Positions 1 to 9,059 of a DNA stretch of 56,336 nt are shown here, piece by piece. The DNA comes from Flavobacteriaceae bacterium. GTDB lineage: Bacteria > Bacteroidota > Bacteroidia > Flavobacteriales > Flavobacteriaceae. Every line of letters starts with the position of its first letter. Within the stretch, counting starts at the first letter, position 1. The position numbers were made by a program, and so were the translations under genes. The stretch lies in NCBI GenBank assembly GCA_021151665.1, contig JAGKWW010000016.1, forward strand, positions 1-56,336, in the 5' to 3' direction. Under the pieces are notes generated by a model. That model had not been told where the DNA came from, made no database searches, and worked only from the letters and a program-made list of their open reading frames with translations.

Positions 1-65
1 GTCAATTAACGCTGTGTAAGATATTCTACAAGTAAATTAGTACAACATTTTCTAAAATAAGTATC

Positions 66-1343
66 ATGAAAAATTTTACTTTGCCCCTTCTGGCCGTTGC
101 CATGACGCTGGCACTCACTTCCTGCAACGGACAAATCAGTAAAAAAGAAAAAGAAGAAGCGAAAGCAAAAGGTGGCACCATCGTTAAAACAGCCATTGGT
201 GACCTGTCATTGCCTGCGCCGTTTGCGACCAAAAGTACCAGCAAGCGCACCGATATGAAAGACTGGCCAGCCGGGCAGATGCCCAAAGCGCCCGAAGGTT
301 TTGTGGTGGAACGTTTTGCTGCCGACCTGAAAAATCCGCGCAATACTTATATCGCTCCAAACAATGATATTTTTGTAGCAGAATCGGGCACCGGCGGAAG
401 TGCCGACCGGATCACGATGTTCAGGGATGCAGACAAGGATGGCAAATTTGAGACCCGTGCTGTTTTCGCCGAAGACCTCAACCAACCCTACGGCATGCTG
501 ATACTGGGTAACTCCTTCTATGTTGCCAACACCGATGGCCTTTATCGCTACCCTTACAAAGCAGGGGATACGAAACTTCAGGGCAAGGGCCAGAAGATCG
601 TCGAGCTGCCGGCCGGGGGCTATAACAATCACTGGACCCGGAACCTTCTGGCCAGCGCCGATGGCAAAAAGATATACATTTCTGTTGGCTCGGGCTCTAA
701 CGTGGGCGAGCACGGCATGGAAAACGAAGTGCGCCGCGCAAATATTCTGGAAGTGAATGCGGACGGGACGGGCGAGCGCATTTATGCATCCGGCCTTCGG
801 AACCCTGTGGGCATGGACTGGAACCCGGCAAATGGCGAGCTGTGGACTGCTGTAAATGAGCGCGATGAGCTGGGCGACGACCTCGTGCCCGACTACATTA
901 CGAGCGTAAAGCAGGGCGCGTTTTATGGGTGGCCGTACTCCTACTTCGGGCAGATTGAAGACCCGCGTATGAAAGGCCAGGGCAAAGAACTTGTAGCCAA
1001 AGCTATTGTGCCCGATGTACCTGTGGGTAGCCACACAGCTTCTTTGGGGCTTGCATTCTATAATAAAGAGGCTTTTCCGCAGATGTATCGTAACGGAGCC
1101 TTCGTAGGGCAGCATGGCTCATGGAACCGCGCCAACCTGAGCGGATTTAAAGTGCTATTCGTTCCATTTAAGGATGGTAAACCATCGGGCAAGCCCCAGG
1201 ACTTCCTGACAGGTTTTATTGCCAGCGATGAAGATGCCAAAGTGTATGGCCGCCCGGTAGATGTAACGGTGATGAACGATGGTTCGCTGCTTGTAAATGA
1301 CGACAGCGGAAATACTATCTGGAGGATAAGCTATAAGAAATAA
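66..1343 (+). CDS. PQQ-type sugar (sorbosone/aldose) dehydrogenase, lipoprotein
   Basis: A 425-residue exported beta-propeller enzyme of the glucose/sorbosone dehydrogenase family, which uses pyrroloquinoline quinone (PQQ) to oxidise aldoses or sorbosone in the periplasm. The N-terminus is a lipoprotein signal: a hydrophobic stretch followed by lipobox LTSC with Cys20, so the mature protein should be lipid-anchored. Family hallmarks seen are KNPRNTYIAPNNDIFVAES at the first blade, NQPYGM, SGLRNPVGMDWNP, and near the C-terminus GQHGSWNR plus DFLTGF. The length is complete for the family. The ATG at 66 is the only one that keeps the signal peptide. A TonB receptor gene follows 55 bases downstream on the same strand, suggesting one transcript. 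The substrate cannot be read from the sequence, and PQQ use is inferred from the family. Confidence 0.85.
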   Translation: MKNFTLPLLAVAMTLALTSCNGQISKKEKEEAKAKGGTIVKTAIGDLSLPAPFATKSTSKRTDMKDWPAGQMPKAPEGFVVERFAADLKNPRNTYIAPNNDIFVAESGTGGSADRITMFRDADKDGKFETRAVFAEDLNQPYGMLILGNSFYVANTDGLYRYPYKAGDTKLQGKGQKIVELPAGGYNNHWTRNLLASADGKKIYISVGSGSNVGEHGMENEVRRANILEVNADGTGERIYASGLRNPVGMDWNPANGELWTAVNERDELGDDLVPDYITSVKQGAFYGWPYSYFGQIEDPRMKGQGKELVAKAIVPDVPVGSHTASLGLAFYNKEAFPQMYRNGAFVGQHGSWNRANLSGFKVLFVPFKDGKPSGKPQDFLTGFIASDEDAKVYGRPVDVTVMNDGSLLVNDDSGNTIWRISYKK

Positions 1344-1398
1344 TATTTACTACTAACTTTGAGGTTCGGTGTTCTGCCGGACCTTATTTTTTTATCGG

Positions 1399-3564
1399 AT
1401 GAGATTAGTAACGGTTCTTCTTCTGTTTTTTTCAACGTATGGTTTTTCTCAAATTACTCCGGTGCGAAAAGCGGAAACGGAAGTCACAAAAAAAGTAAAG
1501 GCATCCCTTGACAGCGTTACCGCCTGGAAAAACCAACGGGTTGATGAATCCAGGCACATTATCGATACCGTTCGGGGAATTGTAATCCTTGAAACGGTTG
1601 CAATCAACAAATTCCGGATCAGTGACTCTGTGATAAACACCCCTGCAGCGATAGGGATTCTCACCGCCCGCGATATGCAGCGCAATAATAACAGCGATAT
1701 GGCTCCGCTGATGAACCTGTTGCCGGGAGTATTTATGCAAAGCGGCGCGCTGAACACCAATCGTATCAGCATACGCGGCATTGGGGCGCGAACTCCTTAC
1801 GGAACCAATAAAATCAGGGCTTTTTACGGAAGCATCCCGCTTACTTCCGGCGACAGCGAAACCACCATCGAGGACATCGACCCGGAAGTGATTGCACAGG
1901 TTGAAGTAGTACGCGGACCCAACTCCAGCGCATACGGTGCCGGGTTGGGAGGGGCGATCATCATCACCCCTAAAATAAGCAGTGCATCGGGCAGCCGGGC
2001 CGCGGTAAGCGCGACTTACGGTTCGTTTGGCCTCGCCAAGAACACAATAAATTATGGGTTTTCGGGGAAAGAAGGAAGCCTAAACATTAACTACCACAGA
2101 CTGGAAAGTTCCGGCTACCGCGAGAACAGCCGCTACTTCCGCGAAGGTGTTACACTTGCAGGCGATGTACTGCGAAAAGAAAACAGTCAGCTGACCTACT
2201 TCGGGAACTATACTTATATGATGGCCTATATCCCGAGTTCGGTAACTAAAATCTATTTTGATAACGATCCAAAAGCAGCAGCGCCTACCTGGAAAGCTGC
2301 ACGGGGCTACGAGCAGTACCACAGCTGGTTGGGCGGACTGGCTTACGATTGGCAGGTGTCACGCGGCATACGCAACTCGACTTCTGTTTTTGGCAGTTAT
2401 AAAGACAGCTATGAGCCAAGGCCGTTTGATATTCTTTATCAAAAAACAACTGGCTACGGAGGGCGTACGCAGTTTACCGGCAGTTTCCATAAAGTCATTT
2501 TCCTGGCAGGTGCCGAAGTATTTGCAGATGGTTTTAATGGGGGCACCTCTGAAAACTTGTATCAACAAAATAACGGAGGAGGAAGCCTTGAAGGCGCGCA
2601 GTTGACCGGCACTACCCAACGGCGCCACTTTATAAATGCATTTGCCCAGGCGCGGCTTCCGCTTGTAAAAAAGCTGGAGTTGCAGGCCGGCATCAACTAC
2701 AACAAAACAGCATTTACACTGGAAAGCACCTATCCAACTGACCCGGTTGCGAAAGACAAATACAGCTACAACGGAATATGGGCGCCACAGGCAGCGATAC
2801 TGTTCCGGCCATCGGAATTTCAAACCTTATATATTTCTGCCAGCCGCGGTTTCTCGATGCCTGCAATAGAAGAAACGCTTAATGCTGAAGGAAGGGTAAA
2901 TCGAAATATCAAACCGGAAAGCGGATACAGTTTTGAAGCTGGCGGTAAAATGGGGTTCTTCGGCAATAAACTTTATATAGAGGCCGCTGCTTATCGCATG
3001 CAGATACGCGACCTCGTGGTGGCGCAACGGGTGGCAGACGACCGGTACGTAGGAGTAAATGCAGGAAAGACATTGCACGAGGGAATAGAAACTTCAATAA
3101 GCTATCAGTGGTCCCTCAACAGCTTTATAGAATTGCAGCCTTATATCAACGCGTCTATAGGAAACTATCGTTTCAGGCAGTTTAACAATAACGGCACCGA
3201 CTTCAGCGGCAACCGGCTTACGGGCGTTCCAGCTAATAAACTCACAGCCGGGCTTACTGCCACAATAAAAAATGTATACGTATCCGCAGATTATTACTTT
3301 GTAGACAAACTGCCTATAGATGATGCCAATTCCGTTTATGCTGATGCCTACCGGTTATTAAATATAAAAGCAGGCTACCGCATCCAGTTAGGAAAGCATC
3401 TTTTAGCGCAGGCAGCGTTTGGCATCAACAATATTACCAACAGCCGTTATGCTTCTATGGTACTGGTAAATGCTGTAGCTACAGGTAATAACCCGCCGCG
3501 CTACTACTATCCCGGGCAACCGATAAATTATTACGGGAGCTTCTCACTGCGCTACAACTTTTAG
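1399..3564 (+). CDS. TonB-dependent outer-membrane receptor, PqqU/YncD-like
   Basis: A 721-residue outer-membrane receptor. The ATG at 1399 gives a clean signal peptide (MRLVTVLLLFFSTYGFSQ); an upstream in-frame start at 1369 would only add residues before it. A plug domain lies at about residues 60-190, with ISIRGIGAR and VEVVRGPNSSAYGAGLGG. A barrel follows and ends in the terminal aromatic FSLRYNF. There is no carboxypeptidase-like N-terminal domain, so it is not a SusC-type receptor. From memory, the last third resembles E. coli YncD/PqqU, the PQQ receptor: SRGFSMPAIEE, NRLTGVPANK, and a late segment ending PRYYYPGQPINYYGS. It lies directly behind a PQQ-type dehydrogenase, so PQQ uptake is an attractive inference. 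Another small ligand such as a siderophore remains possible. Confidence 0.85.
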   Translation: MRLVTVLLLFFSTYGFSQITPVRKAETEVTKKVKASLDSVTAWKNQRVDESRHIIDTVRGIVILETVAINKFRISDSVINTPAAIGILTARDMQRNNNSDMAPLMNLLPGVFMQSGALNTNRISIRGIGARTPYGTNKIRAFYGSIPLTSGDSETTIEDIDPEVIAQVEVVRGPNSSAYGAGLGGAIIITPKISSASGSRAAVSATYGSFGLAKNTINYGFSGKEGSLNINYHRLESSGYRENSRYFREGVTLAGDVLRKENSQLTYFGNYTYMMAYIPSSVTKIYFDNDPKAAAPTWKAARGYEQYHSWLGGLAYDWQVSRGIRNSTSVFGSYKDSYEPRPFDILYQKTTGYGGRTQFTGSFHKVIFLAGAEVFADGFNGGTSENLYQQNNGGGSLEGAQLTGTTQRRHFINAFAQARLPLVKKLELQAGINYNKTAFTLESTYPTDPVAKDKYSYNGIWAPQAAILFRPSEFQTLYISASRGFSMPAIEETLNAEGRVNRNIKPESGYSFEAGGKMGFFGNKLYIEAAAYRMQIRDLVVAQRVADDRYVGVNAGKTLHEGIETSISYQWSLNSFIELQPYINASIGNYRFRQFNNNGTDFSGNRLTGVPANKLTAGLTATIKNVYVSADYYFVDKLPIDDANSVYADAYRLLNIKAGYRIQLGKHLLAQAAFGINNITNSRYASMVLVNAVATGNNPPRYYYPGQPINYYGSFSLRYNF

Positions 3565-3660
3565 ATAAGAGTCGTTATACAGCATTTCCGTAATATCTAT
3601 TAGTATTGAGATTTCACAGATACATGCGGCTAATTTTTTATCTTCGGGCAAACTCAATCT

Positions 3661-4899
3661 ATGCAGCAAGTACGCGAAACCCTGCCGGAAAACAAAAGCG
3701 TTCTTTTCAGGATCGTTACAAACCTGACATTCTGGGTGTTGGTTGCTATTACCTGCGGCATCCTGCTCGGGCATTTCTGTCCGGATACTGCTATAAAAAT
3801 GGAGGTCATCGGGAAACGTTTTGTAGACCTAATCAAGCTTTTCATTGCACCCATAATTTTCCTGACTATCGTTTTAGGCATCAGTAGCATGGGCGACCTG
3901 AAGAAGGTGGGCCGCATTGGCATCAAAGCGCTCATCTATTTTGAAATAGTAACCACGTTTGCCCTGGGCATTGGGGTTACAGTAGCCCATTTTATGCAGC
4001 CCGGCAAGATAAACCGTTCGGGCCTTAACATGCAGGATGCATCAAAATATACAGACAGTGCCCAGCCTGGCTTCAGCTGGGTGAAGTTTTTCCTCGATAA
4101 CTCTACACTTCAGGTACTTATCGTAGCGATTCTGGTTGGTATTGTACTCAGCTATAGCAGGCGGCGTGAGGAAGCGGTAAGCTTTCTGTACAAATGCAGT
4201 AATGTCGTATTTAAGGCGCTGAAATGGGTAATGTACCTGGCACCGCTTGGGGCTTTTGGGGGGATAGCTTTTACGGTTGGCAAATTCGGGCTGCACACGT
4301 TACTGCCTTTGGGGAAACTTATGCTTACTGTATACATCACCATGGCGCTCTTCATCTTTCTGATACTCGGAACCATTATGCGTTTCTGCAAACTCAGCAT
4401 CTGGCAATTCCTGAAATATATAAAAGCAGAATTGCTGATTGTGTTAGGCACTTCATCGAGCGAGGCGGCGCTGCCTAATATTATGGAGAAACTCGAAAAA
4501 ATGGGATGCAGCAAGCCGGTTGTAGGGCTGGTAATCCCCACAGGCTATTCCTTTAACCTTGACGGAACCTCAATTTACCTTTCAATGGCCGTGATCTTTT
4601 TGGCTCAGCTGTACAATGTAGAATTATCGACGGCAGAAATGCTCACTATTATCGGCCTGCTTATGATCACCTCTAAAGGCGCTGCGGGTGTAACGGGAAG
4701 CGGCTTCATCGTACTTGCCTCTACCCTAACTGCTATACATAAGATTCCGGTAGAGGGGCTGGCATTTCTGTTGGGTGTAGACAAATTCATGAGCGAGGCG
4801 CGTGCTATCACCAACATCATAGGTAATGGGGTCGCCACGATTGTTATCGCTAAAAGCGAAGGAGAATTTGTATCGACCGAAAATGAAGCGGCAGCCTAA
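3661..4899 (+). CDS. dctA: Dicarboxylate/cation symporter, DctA-like (DAACS family)
   Basis: A 412-residue inner-membrane secondary carrier that co-transports C4-dicarboxylates or acidic amino acids with Na+ or H+. Family signatures are visible: the serine-rich re-entrant loop GTSSSEAALPNIMEKLEKMG (about residues 262-281), PTGYSFNLDGTSIY, SKGAAGVTGSGFIVLASTL, and the C-terminal GVDKFMSEARAITNIIGNG. Several hydrophobic segments of about 20 residues fit the expected eight helices plus two hairpins. The details favour DctA over GltP (for example the length and the NLDGT and MSEAR motifs), but the substrate is not proven. The 3' end overlaps the convergent MFS gene by 4 bases, with no room for a terminator. 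Confidence 0.85.
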   Translation: MQQVRETLPENKSVLFRIVTNLTFWVLVAITCGILLGHFCPDTAIKMEVIGKRFVDLIKLFIAPIIFLTIVLGISSMGDLKKVGRIGIKALIYFEIVTTFALGIGVTVAHFMQPGKINRSGLNMQDASKYTDSAQPGFSWVKFFLDNSTLQVLIVAILVGIVLSYSRRREEAVSFLYKCSNVVFKALKWVMYLAPLGAFGGIAFTVGKFGLHTLLPLGKLMLTVYITMALFIFLILGTIMRFCKLSIWQFLKYIKAELLIVLGTSSSEAALPNIMEKLEKMGCSKPVVGLVIPTGYSFNLDGTSIYLSMAVIFLAQLYNVELSTAEMLTIIGLLMITSKGAAGVTGSGFIVLASTLTAIHKIPVEGLAFLLGVDKFMSEARAITNIIGNGVATIVIAKSEGEFVSTENEAAA

Positions 4900-6179
4900 T
4901 CTTTTTTCTCTTCCTCAAAATTAAATTTACGAAGCTGCGGTGCGCCGGCAAAGGTTAGCGCCACGATGCCTAATGTTATGAATCCGCCGGTTACAACCGC
5001 ACGCACGGTCCCGAGCCAGTGTGCCATTACGCCACTTTCAAAGTCGCCCAATTCATTAGAGGAACTTACAAACATCGTGTTTACCGCAGCTACCCTGCCA
5101 CGCATGGCATCAGGTGTTACCAGTTGAAGGATCGTACTGCGAATTACAACACTTACTGCATCAAACATGCCCGACAAGAGGAGCATGAACATTGAGAGAT
5201 AGAAATTTTTTGAGATACCGAAGATGATAATGCTTATCGCAAATCCGGCTACCGCGATAAAAAGCTTGCGCCCCGGATTGGTACGCAATGGCAGGAATGC
5301 CAGGATGCCGAGAGTAATCAAGGCACCTATTCCGGGTGCCGACCTCAAAAGCCCAAAACCCATTTCGTCTACGTGCAATATTTCTTTTTGATAGACCGGC
5401 AATAGCGCTACTGCCCCGCCAAATAGTACAGAAAACATATCGAGCATTTGCGCACCGAGCAATGCCGGGGTGCGAAATACGAATTTTACCCCCTCGGTAA
5501 GGCTCTGGAGTATGGGTTCTTTTTCTTTTTTTAGTATCGGCTTTGATTTAATGTAAAGCACCGGAAAAAGCATCAGTAGCTGGATGATCACCACAGCCAC
5601 CATACTTGCCTCCACACCGTTAAGGGCAATCATAAGCCCTGCGGCGAGTGGGCCAAGTACGCCACCTGTCTGCAGCGCCATACTGCTCCAGCTGGTGCCG
5701 TTGGCATACTGTTTCCTGTCGGCTATAATAAGCCCGAACAGGGAGAACAGCGATGGCCCCATAAAGGAACGGACCAGTCCGCCTACAAATACAAAGAAAT
5801 AGATCAGGTACAGGGTGTTATCGGTGCCGAGCCTGCTATGGGTAAACGGCAGCGTGAGCAGAAACAATGATAAGCCGAGAAATATATAACCCGACAGGCA
5901 GGTGAGCACCATTTTTCGTTTCTCGCTAAGGTCTACAAAATGGCCGGCAAATAACGAAAACCCGATTGCCGGAATCACTTCTGCAAGCCCAACCAACCCC
6001 AACGACAGCTTATCATTGGTAAGATGATACACCCAATAAAATATTGTGGTGCTCTGCATATTTATAGTAAAAAAGAGCCCAAAGCGCACCGATAGGTACG
6101 CCAGGAACTCTTTATTTTTTAAGACAGGATTTTTTTGAAAGAAGCCAAGCTTTTGCAGGGCGGTATCTTGCTGCTCCAC
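4896..6179 (-). CDS. MFS transporter
   Basis: A 427-residue major facilitator superfamily protein with about 12 hydrophobic segments and a central charged loop near residues 210-225 (KPILKKEKEPI). It resembles the EntS/MFS_3 branch of exporters, which often carry siderophores or drugs outward. The start is GTG; the nearest upstream ATG (inside 6196-6200) is out of frame. It overlaps the 3' end of dctA tail to tail. It lies 52 bases downstream of the GH130 gene on the same strand, so the two may be cotranscribed. The substrate is unknown. Confidence 0.8.
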   Translation of the reverse strand: MEQQDTALQKLGFFQKNPVLKNKEFLAYLSVRFGLFFTINMQSTTIFYWVYHLTNDKLSLGLVGLAEVIPAIGFSLFAGHFVDLSEKRKMVLTCLSGYIFLGLSLFLLTLPFTHSRLGTDNTLYLIYFFVFVGGLVRSFMGPSLFSLFGLIIADRKQYANGTSWSSMALQTGGVLGPLAAGLMIALNGVEASMVAVVIIQLLMLFPVLYIKSKPILKKEKEPILQSLTEGVKFVFRTPALLGAQMLDMFSVLFGGAVALLPVYQKEILHVDEMGFGLLRSAPGIGALITLGILAFLPLRTNPGRKLFIAVAGFAISIIIFGISKNFYLSMFMLLLSGMFDAVSVVIRSTILQLVTPDAMRGRVAAVNTMFVSSSNELGDFESGVMAHWLGTVRAVVTGGFITLGIVALTFAGAPQLRKFNFEEEKKD

Positions 6180-6231
6180 AGAGGTGATGATATTATGGGC
6201 ATTGCCCGGAATTTAGCGCAAAAGTACTAAA

Positions 6232-7695
6232 TCAGCCGCCATTCCTTAGCCTGTCGAGCAAAGTTTTAAGATTGACAGTGGCAAAGCCGGAACTATGGTC
6301 AGACAACCCGTAAGGCAATATCAGCTCTCCATTATGAATGATGGAACCACAACTGTACACCACATTCGGCACATAACCTTCCCGCTCATCGGGGTTAGGC
6401 ACGATCAGGGGAGCGCGAAGCCTGCCGATTTCTTTCGACGGATCGTTGATATCAAGTAGCGAGGCCCCAATGCTATAGCGGCGCATCATGCCAACCGCGT
6501 GCGTAATTACGAGCCATCCATGCTCGGTTTCTATAGGAGACCCACAGTTTCCTATCTGCACGTATTCCCACGGATATTCAGGAGCCTGAATCTTGATAGG
6601 GTCTTCCCATTCATTGATGTTATCACTATACATCAGGTAATTGTTCCAGCCATCAATCCGCGACAACATCGCATACTTCCCGTTTATCTTACGTGGAAAA
6701 AGCGCGAGGTTCTTATTCTTTGCTCCCGAGCCATGAAGGGGGCTGGTCTTAAACTCATAAAAATCGGTGGTCTTTAGCAGCTTTGGCATAATGTGCACAC
6801 CATCGTAAGCCGTATAGGTAGCGTAGTAGATGATACGTCCGTTTTCATCTGTAAACCGCACAAAGCGGGCATCCTCTATACCTTTTACTTCAAAGTCGGA
6901 AATAGGGAATATGACGCGGTCACTGATATCGGTATCTTTCGAAAAGCTGATACGGCGATAACTGTCGCTCAGGGCAAGGATCATGTTATAATGCCTGATG
7001 GTACGCGGATCGCCGGTCTGGTTGCGTATCTCCATAATAAGCCTTTTCAGCTGCTCATAATCAAAACGATCCGGCAGCTTTTCCTCTACCGCTTTCAGGA
7101 ATTCAGGATTGATATCTTCTTCGGCAGCCTTTCGAATAAAAAGCCGTTTATGATAAATAACGTTGTGCACCTTCTCGGCCTCATCAATATAATTGCCAGC
7201 GGGTATTACACTAATATTATTATACTTATCTATTATCGCGCGGCGAAACACAACCGAAGAGACATGTCCCTCACCCACCGCCCGGAAGCTGATAATGGTA
7301 CGCAACTGCCCCTCTTCGAGGTTGGTCTGGTCGGGGTCGGGTACGATGGACGGGTTAAAAAATGCCGCCGACTCAATAGAATATTCATGGGTAAAGTAGG
7401 CGCCTATAAGAAGCTTACAGAATTCATCGAGCTCATCGAAGTTTCCGCCAGCCGCCGTAATATCCTGCTTCACACGCTCGCAATGCCGTATCAGTTTTCT
7501 GGTAATGTTACGGTGGCGCTTTGAGAAGTCCTGTAGCATCGGCGATACTAACGCAAAAACCTCATCTTTATCAAGTGCCAGTATTTTACGTATAAGTTCT
7601 ATGGCACGTTCTTCACCATTAAAAAAAAACCTTGCAATAACCCTCCGTGTGTCCGGCAGTACTTTTTCCGGCTTGCGCTCTATGGATAACCTCAT
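6232..7695 (-). CDS. GH130-family glycoside phosphorylase/glycosidase with N-terminal extension
   Basis: A 487-residue cytoplasmic-looking enzyme (no signal peptide) of glycoside hydrolase family 130, which mostly holds mannoside phosphorylases and related hydrolases. The five-bladed fold starts near residue 125. Supporting motifs are VKGIEDARFVRF (the family's GxED acid segment, about residue 270), YATYTAYDG, LALFPRKINGKYAMLSRIDG, and SIGASLLDINDP leading to the closing region around VPNVVYSCG. About 120 residues precede the catalytic domain; they look helical (AIELIRKILALDKDEVFAL) and are longer than in classical mannosylglucose phosphorylases. This suggests a separate subgroup. The ATG at 7695 is well supported by a Bacteroidota-type -7 element at 7741-7748. 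The substrate is probably a beta-mannoside but is not determined. Confidence 0.75.
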   Translation of the reverse strand: MRLSIERKPEKVLPDTRRVIARFFFNGEERAIELIRKILALDKDEVFALVSPMLQDFSKRHRNITRKLIRHCERVKQDITAAGGNFDELDEFCKLLIGAYFTHEYSIESAAFFNPSIVPDPDQTNLEEGQLRTIISFRAVGEGHVSSVVFRRAIIDKYNNISVIPAGNYIDEAEKVHNVIYHKRLFIRKAAEEDINPEFLKAVEEKLPDRFDYEQLKRLIMEIRNQTGDPRTIRHYNMILALSDSYRRISFSKDTDISDRVIFPISDFEVKGIEDARFVRFTDENGRIIYYATYTAYDGVHIMPKLLKTTDFYEFKTSPLHGSGAKNKNLALFPRKINGKYAMLSRIDGWNNYLMYSDNINEWEDPIKIQAPEYPWEYVQIGNCGSPIETEHGWLVITHAVGMMRRYSIGASLLDINDPSKEIGRLRAPLIVPNPDEREGYVPNVVYSCGSIIHNGELILPYGLSDHSSGFATVNLKTLLDRLRNGG

Positions 7696-7740
7696 ATATC
7701 GTGTTGTTAATAAAAGTTATATTATGTAACTTCTAAATTA

Positions 7741-7748
7741 CAAATATA
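7741..7748 (-). promoter_or_regulatory. Possible -7 element for the GH130 gene
   Basis: Read on the minus strand this is TATATTTG, a full match to the Bacteroidota -7 consensus TAnnTTTG, about 45 bases upstream of the GH130 start. No clear TTG -33 element lies at the right distance, so confidence is low. Confidence 0.35.
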
Positions 7749-7835
7749 TTTCGGTAACCGCCTGACGCTAAAATGCTAAAGTTATGTAAAATACTACAAA
7801 TCGATGCTTAGTGCTGCTATTTAGCACGCTGTGCG

Positions 7836-7867
7836 TTGGTGCAATTGCAACACAATAAGTATCTTTG
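7836..7867 (+). promoter_or_regulatory. Promoter of purK (TTG-N21-TATCTTTG)
   Basis: TTG at 7836-7838 and TATCTTTG at 7860-7867 are separated by 21 bases, the layout of housekeeping promoters in Bacteroidota. Transcription would begin near 7873, about a dozen bases before the purK ATG at 7885. This also argues against the upstream in-frame start at 7831. Confidence 0.65.
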
Positions 7868-7884
7868 GGGCAAACAACAACACA

Positions 7885-9048
7885 ATGAATTTTTTTTCTT
7901 CCGATTTTAAACTGGGCATCCTTGGTGGCGGGCAGCTCGGCAAGATGATGCTTACCGAAACCCGCAGGCTCGACATCCACACCCTCGTTCTCGACCCTAG
8001 TAATGAAGCCCCGTGCCGCATAGGCAGTAATGAGTTTTATGAGGGCGACCTGAATGATTACAATACTGTTTACAACTTCGGCAAAAATGCCGATGTACTC
8101 ACCTTCGAAATAGAGCACGTAAATGTGGATGCGCTGGAGCAACTTGAACGCGAGGGCGTAAAAGTATTCCCGCTGCCTGCAATGCTCCGCATCATTAAAA
8201 ACAAAGCCGACCAGAAAGAGTTTTATATAAAGAATAGTATCCCAACTGCCGGGTTTCAAAGGTTCAAATCTATCGTGTTACTGAAAGATGCGTTGGCGTC
8301 GGGAAATATGCAGTTTCCCTTTGTATGGAAGAGTGCGGAAGGCGGTTATGATGGCAATGGCGTAAAGGTGGTACGAACTATGGCCGACCTTGAAAGCCTG
8401 CCTGACGTGGAATGCATTGCCGAGATGATGGTGCCGTTTAAAAATGAGCTTGCTGTGATCGTAGCGCGCAACCCATCGGGCGAGGTACGAGCCTATCCGG
8501 TGGTTGAAATGGAATTCCATCCCGAGGCCAACCAGGTTGAATATGTAATATGCCCCGCCAGAATTGAGGATTCAGTAGCTGAAAAAGCGACAGCCATTGC
8601 CTTGCAGGTTTCTGAAGCTTTTAGGCATGTTGGCCTGCTGGCAGTAGAGATGTTCCAGACCGAAGAGGATGAAATACTGGTAAACGAAGTAGCGCCAAGG
8701 CCGCACAACAGCGGGCACTATTCTATAGAAGCAAGCTACACATCACAATTTGAGCAGCACCTCAGGGCAATACTCGACCTCCCCTTAGGCAGTACCGAAA
8801 GCAAAGCTGCGGGAATTATGGTTAACCTTGTGGGCGCGGAAGGGTATAGTGGCGATGTAGTTTATGAAAACATTGAGGACATTCTAAAACTCGGCGGTGT
8901 AACCCCACATATTTACGGCAAGAAGCAGACACGGCCTTTCCGGAAGATGGGCCATGTTACGATTGTGAATCAAGACATTGCCGAAGCCCGCAAAATTGCG
9001 GAACAGGTAAAGAATACGATCAGGGTTATCAGTAACCAAAAATCCTAA
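7885..9048 (+). CDS. purK: 5-(carboxyamino)imidazole ribonucleotide synthase
   Basis: PurK uses ATP and bicarbonate to carboxylate aminoimidazole ribonucleotide in purine biosynthesis; PurE then rearranges the product. The 387-residue product starts with the nucleotide-fold motif KLGILGGGQLGKMM. It carries ATP-grasp segments VWKSAEGGYDGNGVKV (about residue 150) and the metal-binding NEVAPRPHNSGHYSIEAS (about residue 270), typical of PurK. The ATG at 7885 is chosen because the promoter lies just upstream and family members start close to the GGGQLG motif. purE follows after 11 bases, so the two form an operon covering consecutive steps. Confidence 0.95.
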   Translation: MNFFSSDFKLGILGGGQLGKMMLTETRRLDIHTLVLDPSNEAPCRIGSNEFYEGDLNDYNTVYNFGKNADVLTFEIEHVNVDALEQLEREGVKVFPLPAMLRIIKNKADQKEFYIKNSIPTAGFQRFKSIVLLKDALASGNMQFPFVWKSAEGGYDGNGVKVVRTMADLESLPDVECIAEMMVPFKNELAVIVARNPSGEVRAYPVVEMEFHPEANQVEYVICPARIEDSVAEKATAIALQVSEAFRHVGLLAVEMFQTEEDEILVNEVAPRPHNSGHYSIEASYTSQFEQHLRAILDLPLGSTESKAAGIMVNLVGAEGYSGDVVYENIEDILKLGGVTPHIYGKKQTRPFRKMGHVTIVNQDIAEARKIAEQVKNTIRVISNQKS

Positions 9049-9059
9049 ACAAGAGCCAG

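Noticed and set aside
207..1115. A long open frame on the minus strand opposite the sugar dehydrogenase
   Set aside because: It is the antisense shadow of a gene with clear family motifs; it has no recognisable family and no plausible start region.
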